Of a stretch of DNA of 64,000 bases, positions 55,152 to 63,567 are shown piece after piece; within the stretch, counting starts at the first letter, position 1; the number at the start of each line of letters is the position of its first letter. The DNA lies in NCBI RefSeq assembly GCF_007991635.1, contig NZ_BJYS01000022.1:1-64000 (forward strand). The letters are read 5' to 3'. A program made the translations under genes and the position numbers. A model generated the notes under the pieces. The model was not told the DNA's origin. It saw nothing but the letters and a program-made list of their open reading frames with translations, and did no database searches. This DNA comes from Adhaeribacter aerolatus. GTDB taxonomy: Bacteria > Bacteroidota > Bacteroidia > Cytophagales > Hymenobacteraceae.

Positions 55152-58100
55152 TTATTTAACTATGGAAACATTGCCCACCACTGGTTTATGGCCGTTGTTG
55201 GGGTTAATAATATAATAATAGGTAGCCATGGGTAAGGATTTGCCGTTGCGCATACCATCCCAGCGTTTATTGTAGCTGCCTTCATAAACCTGGCTGCCCC
55301 ACCGGTCGAACACCTGAATAGTGGCGCGCTGGTACTCCTCTATCCCGCCAATTACCCACGTATCGTTGGTGCCGTCATCGTTCGGCGAAAAAGCATTGGG
55401 TACTTTTAACTTGGGCAATACGGTTACTTTCATCTCATCGAAACTGGTGCAGCCGGCCTCGGTGGTGGCGGTTATGCGGTAAACCGTGGTTTCGAGCGGC
55501 GTTACCACAGCATTACCTGTGTTGGCGTTGTTCAGGCCGGTAACCGGCGACCAGGACAAATTACCCTGGCCGGTACCTTTCATGGTATAAGACTGGCCTT
55601 CGATAATTTCCACATCTGGCCCGGCGGCTACCGTCGGAATAGAATTAAATTTAACCTGCACTTCATCGGTTACTTCGGCGCAAGGGGCATTGCTCACCGT
55701 CCAGCGCAGGGTATACAACTCCTCGGGCCGACCCGAAAAAGTAGTATTGGTTTGGCTTACATTGCTAATACTGCCGCCCGTACCACTCACAATGCTCCAG
55801 CGGCCGGTACCCACCTGCGGCACGGTGGCGGCTAAGGTGGTAGTGGTTACCCCGCATAAATTAATTTGATCGGGTCCGGCAGCGGCCTGGGGTCTTACGG
55901 CAATGGTTAAAGTTTTAGAAATTACATCCTGGCAACCAGCGGCCGTTATAACGGTCAGTTTTACGGTATAAGTACCGGCGGCATTGTAAGAATGATTAGG
56001 GCTTTGCTGACTGGCGGTGGTGCCATCGCCAAACTCCCAGCGCCATGTATTAATGCTGCCACTGCTCACGGTAGAAGCATCGGTAAAAGTAATGGCCTCT
56101 TTCTCGCACAGGTTGCCCGTGTTAAAGGTGGCCACCGGTTTGGGGCTAACTACTATTTGCCGGGTAATCTGGTCGCTGCAATTATTAGCTCCGGCTACGG
56201 TTAGCTTTATGTTGTAGGTACCCGGCGTGCGGTACGTATAAGCAGGCTGCCGCCCGGTAGCAGTATTGCCATCGCCAAAATCCCAGGTATAAGCCGTAAT
56301 GCTGCCCCCGTCGTTAGTCGAAGCCTCTGTCAATACAATAGGTTCGCCCACGCAGACATTTGCAGTGGTAAAAGCCGCGGTCGGGCTGGCAAATATGGTA
56401 ATATTCTTGCTGATGACTTCCTGACACGAAATACCGGAAGCCACAGTTAGTTTAACCGTATAAGCGCCGGCCCGGGCATACACGTGCGTAGGATTTTGTT
56501 CGGTAGAAGTAGCGCCATCACCAAAATCCCACTGCCAGCTTAATATTTTACCAAAAGGAATGGTAGAGGTATCGGTAAATTTAACTCCGTCTTTCTGGCA
56601 ATAATTCTGGGAAGTAAAATCGGGTTTGGGCACCGCTGAATTAATGGTAACATCGCTGGTAAGGCTTTCCTGGCAGCCGCTGGCCGACGTAACCACCAGT
56701 TTTACTTTATAAAGGCCGGCAGCGGTATATTTGTGGGTTGGGTTTTGGTCCGTAGAAGTGCCGCCATCCCCGAAATCCCATTGATAAGTCATGCTGCCGC
56801 CTCCTGGTACAGCCGACGTATTCGTAAAAAGTGCGGCGTCGTTCACGCAAATATCGGGCAGGGTAAAGGCAACTTTAGGCTTTGGAAAAATGGTAATAAC
56901 CTGCGACAGTGTATCGGTACAGGTTTGGTTAGAAGTTACGGTTAAGCGCACCCGGTACCGGCCCGCCTGCTGGTAGGTATGCGAGGGGTTCTGAGCCGCA
57001 GACGTACCGCCATCGCCAAAACTCCATTGCCAGGCGGTAATATTCCCTTCCGGAATCGTGCTGCTCTCCGTAAAAGTTGCTACCGCACCTTCGCAGACGG
57101 AGGTTAAACTAAATATTGCTTTGGGTTTCGGATAAATAATTACTTTTTGCGAAGTAGTATCCGTACAGCCACCCACGTTGGTAATGGCAAGTTTTACCCG
57201 GTATTTGCCCGGTGCTGAAAATAAATGCTGCGGACTTTTATCGGCCGAGGTATTATTCGCACCCGATGCCGGATCGCCAAAATCCCAGCTCCAGCTTTTT
57301 AAAGTATTGCCGGTCTTGGGCTCTGAAGTATCGGTAAAAACGGTCGCATCGAGGTAGCAGGGCGTAGTAAAGGTAAAGGCTGCTACCGGGTTTGGGTTAA
57401 CGGTAAAGTCGTAAGTAATTTCGTCTTGCGCATCGCAATCTATGTCGTTGGAGCGGGTAACAATTAACTTCACTTTGTATTTACCCGGATTCGGATAAAT
57501 GTGCTCCGGCGATTTTATAGCAAAAAGGTTTTCTGAAATCTGCTCTATACTATTTAAATCTTTTTCCTCGTACACAGGCGTACCGTCGCCATAATCCCAT
57601 AATATTCGAATAGGCCGGTAAGGGAAATTACCGGTAAAATTCAGGGCTAACCCCGCGCACCCGGTTTCGGTACCGGTGGTCGTGTTCGGAATAATTCTTT
57701 TGGTCAGGTCTATTACGTTGGCGCCCGCCGAGTACGCGTACGATTCAACGGGGCCAAAGCCATAAGCCACAGCATTAAAACCGGCACCGGCGACCAGGTT
57801 GTGCGTGGGCTGGCTCTGCGAGGAAGCCGTTACATCTTCCTGTAAAAAAGAATAATCCGAATTTGGTATGGCCACAAAAGTGCCCGTTGGCCGCTTACCA
57901 TCAATCCGGAAAGAGCCCACATCGGCTGTTTTCATAACCACGTTAATGTAATGTTCGGTAATGCGGGTAGGCGGATTGGTTTGGTTCTGCAGCGCCGAGT
58001 AAAGCGTGGTACTGGTAACGGTTTGTTCTACCGGGTTTAAAATAACCATATCGGGGTCGCCGGGAATGGTAGGGTTATTTATATCCGGTCCATTACGCGG

Positions 58101-59129
58101 GTCGCAGGTTTGGGCAATCTGGTACTGCGCTACCGAAATACCTTTATCGGCATTAATAATATTGGCTTTGTTACTCTGAAATTCGATAATAGATCCTTTC
58201 CGGTAGGGGTTCAGGAGTGGCGCTCCGTTGGCACTGGTGGTAGAGCCATTTACGCGAACAGTAGTATTATCTTCGCCTACTAATATCCGGTAAACTTCAA
58301 AATGACGGTTATAAAGCGGGGCCGTTACAAAATTCTGGCCCCAGGAACTTAGCGGATAAAGCTGCTGGTACAGGTTATCGCCCCCACTGGCGCCCACACA
58401 ACCAAAAGCCGTCCAGGTACTGCCCGAGAAAACGGCTACTTTTTTACAGGTAACGTTTTCGGGTACATTGGTGGTAATATGGCTCCCGGTCAGGTCTATG
58501 GTAGATTGCACCTGGTACACTTCGCCGGTATTTAGGGTAACTTTAAATGGCTTATTGGCTTGCCGGTTACCGCGGGTCTGCTGGGTGGGGGTAATCTGAA
58601 TGGTAGTATTATCTTCGATGGCCACAATAGTAAACTCCGAAAAACGATTGGGATCGTTTAACAAGGGTACCGACTGTTCGAAATTAAGGGTATAATATTC
58701 ACGGCCCAGGGTGGCCGCAGGCAACACCAGCGTAGCCGCCGAACGGGCCATCCGGAAAATATGAGAATAAACCACAATATCTTTTTCGGCAGTTACCCGA
58801 ATACCTTTCCGCTCCACTACCTCCGAGCTACCCACATAAGCCCGGTTACCATCAATGGGCACCACTGTAACGGTGTTCGCCGCCACATTTACCTGCTGGG
58901 GCGCTCCGCCGCCAATGGTAATGCTGGCCGTGGTAGCTTCCTCGGCCGTCAGGTATAAAAACATACGCGACAATACGTTATCGATATGCCCGGTATAAGC
59001 CACCCAAAAATCGGTTCCTTTGCTAGAAGAATTCTGCGAATAAACCGGCGTAGAATGAAAGAAGGATAGTAGAGTAAAGAAACTTAGGAATAAATAAACT
59101 TTAAAAGTACCGGGTAAAATTTTAAGCAT
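55152..59129 (-). CDS. PKD-repeat T9SS type B cargo (IgGFc-binding-like N-terminus)
   Basis: A 1325-aa secreted protein. After a signal peptide, residues about 35-480 match IgGFc-binding N-domains (SSKGTDFWVAYTGHI, ASITIGGGAPQQVNVAANTV). Seven PKD domains follow, each with a W-x-F/Y-GDG core (LWDYGDG, SWDFGDP, WSFGDGG, WDFGDGG, WDFGDGA, WDFGDGN, WEFGDGT) and Y-x-V-KL closing strands. Two Ig-like units come next, and then the gliding-motility-associated C-terminal domain (KVPNAFSPNDDGTNDTWV, QVFDRWGSQVYEG, YYYIINPNN), which targets it to T9SS as type B. It is probably a surface adhesin. It is the first gene of a three-gene cassette with porP and the OmpA/PD40 gene. Confidence 0.95.
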   Translation of the reverse strand: MLKILPGTFKVYLFLSFFTLLSFFHSTPVYSQNSSSKGTDFWVAYTGHIDNVLSRMFLYLTAEEATTASITIGGGAPQQVNVAANTVTVVPIDGNRAYVGSSEVVERKGIRVTAEKDIVVYSHIFRMARSAATLVLPAATLGREYYTLNFEQSVPLLNDPNRFSEFTIVAIEDNTTIQITPTQQTRGNRQANKPFKVTLNTGEVYQVQSTIDLTGSHITTNVPENVTCKKVAVFSGSTWTAFGCVGASGGDNLYQQLYPLSSWGQNFVTAPLYNRHFEVYRILVGEDNTTVRVNGSTTSANGAPLLNPYRKGSIIEFQSNKANIINADKGISVAQYQIAQTCDPRNGPDINNPTIPGDPDMVILNPVEQTVTSTTLYSALQNQTNPPTRITEHYINVVMKTADVGSFRIDGKRPTGTFVAIPNSDYSFLQEDVTASSQSQPTHNLVAGAGFNAVAYGFGPVESYAYSAGANVIDLTKRIIPNTTTGTETGCAGLALNFTGNFPYRPIRILWDYGDGTPVYEEKDLNSIEQISENLFAIKSPEHIYPNPGKYKVKLIVTRSNDIDCDAQDEITYDFTVNPNPVAAFTFTTPCYLDATVFTDTSEPKTGNTLKSWSWDFGDPASGANNTSADKSPQHLFSAPGKYRVKLAITNVGGCTDTTSQKVIIYPKPKAIFSLTSVCEGAVATFTESSTIPEGNITAWQWSFGDGGTSAAQNPSHTYQQAGRYRVRLTVTSNQTCTDTLSQVITIFPKPKVAFTLPDICVNDAALFTNTSAVPGGGSMTYQWDFGDGGTSTDQNPTHKYTAAGLYKVKLVVTSASGCQESLTSDVTINSAVPKPDFTSQNYCQKDGVKFTDTSTIPFGKILSWQWDFGDGATSTEQNPTHVYARAGAYTVKLTVASGISCQEVISKNITIFASPTAAFTTANVCVGEPIVLTEASTNDGGSITAYTWDFGDGNTATGRQPAYTYRTPGTYNIKLTVAGANNCSDQITRQIVVSPKPVATFNTGNLCEKEAITFTDASTVSSGSINTWRWEFGDGTTASQQSPNHSYNAAGTYTVKLTVITAAGCQDVISKTLTIAVRPQAAAGPDQINLCGVTTTTLAATVPQVGTGRWSIVSGTGGSISNVSQTNTTFSGRPEELYTLRWTVSNAPCAEVTDEVQVKFNSIPTVAAGPDVEIIEGQSYTMKGTGQGNLSWSPVTGLNNANTGNAVVTPLETTVYRITATTEAGCTSFDEMKVTVLPKLKVPNAFSPNDDGTNDTWVIGGIEEYQRATIQVFDRWGSQVYEGSYNKRWDGMRNGKSLPMATYYYIINPNNGHKPVVGNVSIVK

Positions 59130-59564
59130 ACTAATATGATTTCATTAGAATAAGCTGCGTTCTGAGGCTATTTACCATAGCTGGTCAAATTATTTCAAGA
59201 ATAAAGTTAATTTATATATTCAATAATCGTCTTTTTTTAGTATAAAAATTCCTAAAATTAGTATTATCAGGTATATTCCAGTTGATTGTTTGTCTAATTT
59301 CGTTTCTGGTATTGCTATTTTGCCTGATTTCAGCAGGATATCGCCTCTTGTTTTGAACATCTGGAACACCCAATAATACCTGGAACCACGTAGCTGAACA
59401 AAAGAAAAACTTAACTATATACTTAAATCTACTTCTAATTAAAACTACCGTATAACCGCTGGTTGGTAAAGATATAAGTTTATTTTAAACCGATACCTAC
59501 ACTCATTTATTAATATAATAAATATTATATATTAACCATTAAAAGAAGCTACTGCTGCCGCAAA
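59130..59564. other. Intergenic, divergent promoters expected, no gene seen
   Basis: About 430 bases between the minus-strand PKD cassette and the plus-strand membrane-protein gene. AT-rich toward the right. It should hold promoters for both directions, but I could not assign boxes with confidence. Confidence 0.45.
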
Positions 59565-60299
59565 TTGGGTATAATTGAAGATTTTTTAGCTAGAGCTATT
59601 CCCAGTAAGGCCGAGATCTTACTTTTAAGCCCTTTCATTTTTATTTACGTGCTGTTAGTAGCGCTATTGGTTTGCTACCTGAAGAAGTTCCGGCAGGTAA
59701 AAACACCTTATACGCGCAAAATATTCCACTTTTTAATATTTACCACGGCTAGTATTTTTCAGTTTCGGTTTGGCCTTTCTTTGGTGGTTTTGTTTGGGGC
59801 AATTGTCAGTATTTTTGTACTGGCTGCCGTAGTAGCCGGCGAAGGATTTGTTTTTTACGAAGCCATGGCCCGCCAAACTGATCGTCCTCACCGCACGTTG
59901 TTTGTACTTATTCCGCTATTTACCACTGCTTTGGGTGGGGTGCTGATTAACTTATTTTTTCCGCAGTTTTCCTATATCGGGTATCTGGTAGGCGGCTGGG
60001 GCGATGCCGTAGGCGAACCGGTTGGTACCCGCTGGGGCAAACACCGCTATGCCGTGCCGTCGTTAATGGGGGTGCCGGCCCAAAGAAGCCTGGAGGGTTC
60101 GGCCGCCGTGGTACTCGTAAGTACCGGCGTGGCTTTTGCCGGCCTCTACCTGGCCGGCTACCCGGTGCCGACTGCTATTGGTACAGCTTTGGCCTGCGGC
60201 ATGGGTGGCGCGGCGGTAGAGGCCATCAGCAACCATGGCCTCGATAATTTAACCATCCAGGTAGCGGCTGCCGGTATTGCTCATTACCTGTTAACCTGA
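59565..60299 (+). CDS. Dolichol/phytol-kinase-like membrane protein
   Basis: A 244-aa polytopic protein of the SEC59/phytol kinase (VTE5)/CDP-alcohol-related family. About six or seven membrane segments, a basic loop before YTRKIFHFLIFTTASIFQF, and the family's signature at about 148-170: YLVGGWGDAVGEPVGTRWGK, with the acidic/Gly catalytic cluster (GDxxGExxG) and Arg/Lys following. It would phosphorylate an isoprenoid alcohol or transfer CTP-type groups; the reaction is not certain. The start codon appears to be TTG (59565, TTG GGT ATA). The ebo cluster downstream also handles prenylated substrates (EboC), so a link is possible but not shown. Confidence 0.8.
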   Translation: MGIIEDFLARAIPSKAEILLLSPFIFIYVLLVALLVCYLKKFRQVKTPYTRKIFHFLIFTTASIFQFRFGLSLVVLFGAIVSIFVLAAVVAGEGFVFYEAMARQTDRPHRTLFVLIPLFTTALGGVLINLFFPQFSYIGYLVGGWGDAVGEPVGTRWGKHRYAVPSLMGVPAQRSLEGSAAVVLVSTGVAFAGLYLAGYPVPTAIGTALACGMGGAAVEAISNHGLDNLTIQVAAAGIAHYLLT

Positions 60300-60459
60300 T
60301 TTTAAAATTCTACCGGCTTAATAGTAGCGCTCTAAAAAGTTTGAACCATTTTGTTTATAGACTATACTAATTTTTAGATTTACTTTAAAATATACCTCTT
60401 ATATTTAACGCCCAACAAATAAACCCAATCACATCCACCTTAACCAATAATTACTGTTC

Positions 60460-61314
60460 ATGAAAAATTTTTTCTTTTCTTTCTTGTTCTTAAGCTCGCT
60501 GCTGCTGGGTTGTAAAACAAGCTCCACTACAACTACCAGCAACTCCCAAACAAATGCCAGCGGTAGCGCCAATACCAGCTCCAGCACCGGCGCTGGCGCG
60601 GTTACTTCGGCTGCGTTGTCGGAAAATCCGTTTTACGAGATGCGTATTTACTACGCTGCTCCCGGCAAACTAGACGACCTGAATGCCCGCTTCCGGAATA
60701 ATACGACGCGTATTTTTGCCAAACACGGGATGGTAAATGTGGGTTACTGGATGCCAATTGATAATCCGGAAAACAAAATTGTTTACATTTTAGCTTACCC
60801 AAGCCGCCAAGCCCGCGATGCATCGTGGAAAAATTTTAGCGCCGACCCCGAATGGCAGGCCGTTGCCAAAGCCTCGGAGGCCAACGGCAAAATAGTAGCC
60901 AAGGTTGAGACCTATTACCTCGAACTCACCGATTATTCACCGGCTGTCCAAATCGAAAAGAAAAGCCCGCCCCGTACTTTCGAACTGCGCACCTATACCG
61001 CCACTCCCGGTAATATCGAAAATCTGCACGAGCGCTTCCGGAATCATACGGTTAAATTATTCGAAAAACACGGCATGACCAATATTGGCTACTGGCGCCC
61101 TACCGATCGGGATAAAGAAACAAAAAAGGACATGCTGATTTACATCCTGGCTCATAAAGACAAAGCAGCCGGCGAAGCATCTTTTGCCGCTTTCCGGGCC
61201 GATCCGGTTTGGGTAGAAGCCCGTAAAGCTTCCGAAGTAAAAGGCGGCGGCTCGCTTACCACCAAGGTAGAATCGGTGTACATGCTACCAACCGATTACT
61301 CGCCGATTAAATAA
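60460..61314 (+). CDS. Double-NIPSNAP lipoprotein
   Basis: A 284-aa lipoprotein (lipobox LLLGC, Cys18), then a Ser/Thr/Asn-rich linker at about 22-50. Two NIPSNAP domains follow: YEMRIYYAAPGKLDDLNARF (about 65-155) and FELRTYTATPGNIENLHERF (about 175-280), both with the signature IFAKHGMVNVGYW or LFEKHGMTNIGYW and an ending VETYYLE or VESVYM. The family is ferredoxin-like in fold, with unknown bacterial function. The two halves probably form an intramolecular dimer. Confidence 0.9.
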   Translation: MKNFFFSFLFLSSLLLGCKTSSTTTTSNSQTNASGSANTSSSTGAGAVTSAALSENPFYEMRIYYAAPGKLDDLNARFRNNTTRIFAKHGMVNVGYWMPIDNPENKIVYILAYPSRQARDASWKNFSADPEWQAVAKASEANGKIVAKVETYYLELTDYSPAVQIEKKSPPRTFELRTYTATPGNIENLHERFRNHTVKLFEKHGMTNIGYWRPTDRDKETKKDMLIYILAHKDKAAGEASFAAFRADPVWVEARKASEVKGGGSLTTKVESVYMLPTDYSPIK

Positions 61315-61576
61315 AAGCTCATTTTTGTTCCCTAACAGATTGGCCGGCCATTAAGCCGTAAAAGCCAATATCTATTTTAATGATCCTTATCATCTTTGCC
61401 TTTTTTAATATAGCTGCTTTGTTATAGGCAGCTATATTTGTATTGAAGAGATGCCAGTTCTAGCTATTTATTAGCTTGCCGGTTTTCTTGAAGAAATCTG
61501 CTGCAAGAGTTTAGGCTACAGGTGTATTTTCTTCAGCAAAAAAGATTATTGAACCTAAATTATTCTTACTTAAAAG

Positions 61577-62449
61577 ATGCCAACCGCCCCTATAAGTGAA
61601 TATTTATTAAGAATACTCCTGCCTCAGATACCAGCGCCGGGCGTTACCTGGCTGCAAAACCAATTAAATAACCTCAAAGCCGAAAAAGAATTTTACCTGG
61701 CCTTTAGTGTAGCGTCCCGCTTTACCGGTAAAAAAAAACTGAATCTAACCGAAGCGGATTTACTGGAAGCCGAAACCCTGCGTCCCGGTTTTAACCCTGC
61801 CAGTTGGACCGCCGACCAGGTTGCCCGGACATTGCTGGTGCTGGCTATTCCGCACGAAACGCCCGAAGCGTATGTGGCCACCCTGAACAGAGTTTTCAGT
61901 ACCGCCGATTTAAACGAATTAGCCACTTTGTACGCCAGTCTGCCCCTGCTGCCTTACCCGGAGCACCACGTAAAACGGGCCGCCGAAGGCGTGCGCACCA
62001 CCATGACCCAGGTTTTTGATGCCATTGCTTTGCATAATCCTTACCCGCACGATTATTTGCCACAGGAAGCCTGGAACCAGTTAGTTGTAAAATCGGTGTT
62101 TAATGTGCGGCCGCTGTACCAGATTTACGGACTGGATAACCGGCGGAACGAAGCACTGGCGCAAATCGCCATTGATTATGCCCACGAGCGTTGGGCGGCC
62201 GGCCGCACCCTCACCCCCGAATTATGGCGTTTGGTGGGCCCATTCCTCAGCCCGGAAAATATTAAAAACATCGAAAAATTGCTGCAAAGCCCGGAAGAAA
62301 TACAGCACCAAGCCGCCGCTTTGGCTTTATCCGAGAGCAATTTGCCGGAGGCGCGGGAATTATTAGCCAAACAACCAAATCTGACGGCAGCAATCCAGGC
62401 CGGAAATATTACCTGGCAAACCATCGGCGAAAGCGCTTATCATGCGTAA
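61577..62449 (+). CDS. eboA: EboA domain protein
   Basis: A 290-aa all-helical protein that I identify as EboA from its content and context. Segments: YLLRILLPQIPAPGVTWLQN, ASRFTGKKKLNLTEADLL, ARTLLVLAIPHETPEAYVAT, PYPEHHVKRAAEGVRTTMTQ, YPHDYLPQEAWNQLVVKSVF, and YGLDNRRNEALAQIAIDYAH. No signal peptide or TM segment, so cytoplasmic. Function unknown; in cyanobacteria the ebo cluster is needed to get a scytonemin precursor into the periplasm (Klicki and co-workers, from memory). eboB follows after 64 bp and eboC after that, on the same strand. Confidence 0.9.
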   Translation: MPTAPISEYLLRILLPQIPAPGVTWLQNQLNNLKAEKEFYLAFSVASRFTGKKKLNLTEADLLEAETLRPGFNPASWTADQVARTLLVLAIPHETPEAYVATLNRVFSTADLNELATLYASLPLLPYPEHHVKRAAEGVRTTMTQVFDAIALHNPYPHDYLPQEAWNQLVVKSVFNVRPLYQIYGLDNRRNEALAQIAIDYAHERWAAGRTLTPELWRLVGPFLSPENIKNIEKLLQSPEEIQHQAAALALSESNLPEARELLAKQPNLTAAIQAGNITWQTIGESAYHA

Positions 62450-62513
62450 TAACCAAAAATCATATTCGGTCCGGATTAATTTAAAGTAAAATTTATTTAA
62501 AAAGTATATAGCT

Positions 62514-63434
62514 ATGTTGTTTATAGATCCCCACGTACACATGACCTCCCGCACCACCGACGATTACGAAGCCATGCGTAAAGCCGGTATTGTGGCCATG
62601 ATTGAACCGGCTTTCTGGATGGGCCAGCCCCGCACCGAAGCCGGTACTTTCAAAGATTATTACAGCCATTTAATTGGTTTCGAACGATTCCGGGCGAGCC
62701 AGTTTGGCATTAAACATTATTGCACCATAGGCCTGAACTCCAAAGAGGCAAACAACGAACCATTGGCCGAAGAGGTAATGGAATTATTGCCGTTGTTCGT
62801 GCTAAAAGAAGGTGTAGTTGGCGTAGGCGAAATCGGATACGACGACCAAACCCCCGCAGAAGATAAATATTACCGCCTGCAACTCGACCTGGCTAAAGAA
62901 GTAAACCTGCCGGTACAAATTCATACGCCGCACCGCGACAAACGCAAAGGTACGCTGCGCAGCATGGAAGTAGCACTGGAACACGGCTTAGACCCGGCCA
63001 TGGTTATTGTAGACCACAACAACGAAGAAACCGTTAAAGACGTGCTCGACCGGGGATTCTGGGCGGCTTTTACCATTTACCCCCACACCAAAATGGGCAA
63101 CGAGCGCATGACCGAGATCGTCCGCCAGTACGGCCACGAGCGCATCATGATTAACAGTGCCGCCGATTGGGGCATCAGCGATCCGCTGGCCGTTCCTAAA
63201 ACAGCCGAGCTGATGCTGGAACGCGGTATTTCGGAAGAATCGGTGCGCATGGTAACCTACCAGAATGCGTTGGCCGCATTTGGCCAGAGTGGGCAGATGC
63301 AGGAAAGCGACTGGCTGGCAGCCAGCCCGATTGACCAAAGCTTAAAATTCTCTGGCAACTCTATTTTGCGCGGCGGCCAAACGCCCCGCGTAGAAACCGG
63401 CGAAAACGAAAACGACTCCCGCATTATCCGCTAA
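62514..63434 (+). CDS. eboB: EboB, TatD-family metal-dependent hydrolase
   Basis: A 306-aa TIM-barrel hydrolase. The metal site is complete: DPHVHM at residues 5-10 (HxH), GVVGVGEIGYDD (Glu on strand 4), QIHTPHRDKRKG, DHNNEETV and the last Asp in INSAADWGISD. It belongs to the TatD/amidohydrolase set, but as an ebo-cluster member (second gene) it is EboB and not a DNase. The substrate is unknown. It has no signal peptide. It lies 64 bp after eboA and 133 bp before eboC, with a long inverted repeat in between. Confidence 0.92.
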   Translation: MLFIDPHVHMTSRTTDDYEAMRKAGIVAMIEPAFWMGQPRTEAGTFKDYYSHLIGFERFRASQFGIKHYCTIGLNSKEANNEPLAEEVMELLPLFVLKEGVVGVGEIGYDDQTPAEDKYYRLQLDLAKEVNLPVQIHTPHRDKRKGTLRSMEVALEHGLDPAMVIVDHNNEETVKDVLDRGFWAAFTIYPHTKMGNERMTEIVRQYGHERIMINSAADWGISDPLAVPKTAELMLERGISEESVRMVTYQNALAAFGQSGQMQESDWLAASPIDQSLKFSGNSILRGGQTPRVETGENENDSRIIR

Positions 63435-63450
63435 TATTACAGCCTTGGGG

Positions 63451-63492
63451 TGTTTAAAAGAATATTGAGCAGCCATAATATTCTTTTAAACA
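63451..63492. repeat. 16-bp perfect inverted repeat between eboB and eboC
   Basis: TGTTTAAAAGAATATT (63451-63466) is exactly inverted in AATATTCTTTTAAACA (63477-63492) around a 10-nt loop. It starts 16 bp after the eboB stop. Being AT-rich without a T tract, it is not a classical terminator; it may limit or process the transcript between eboB and eboC. Confidence 0.65.
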
Positions 63493-63567
63493 ACTCGGGT
63501 AAGTAATGCGGAATATAGGGTAATATTTGCCAAATTTGCATATCTCTTAACTGGCAAAGCCCCTAAC

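Noticed and set aside
55152-59129. PKD repeats as a recombinational DNA repeat array
   Set aside because: The seven domains share protein motifs but the DNA is too diverged to be a recent tandem repeat, so it was kept as domain structure only.
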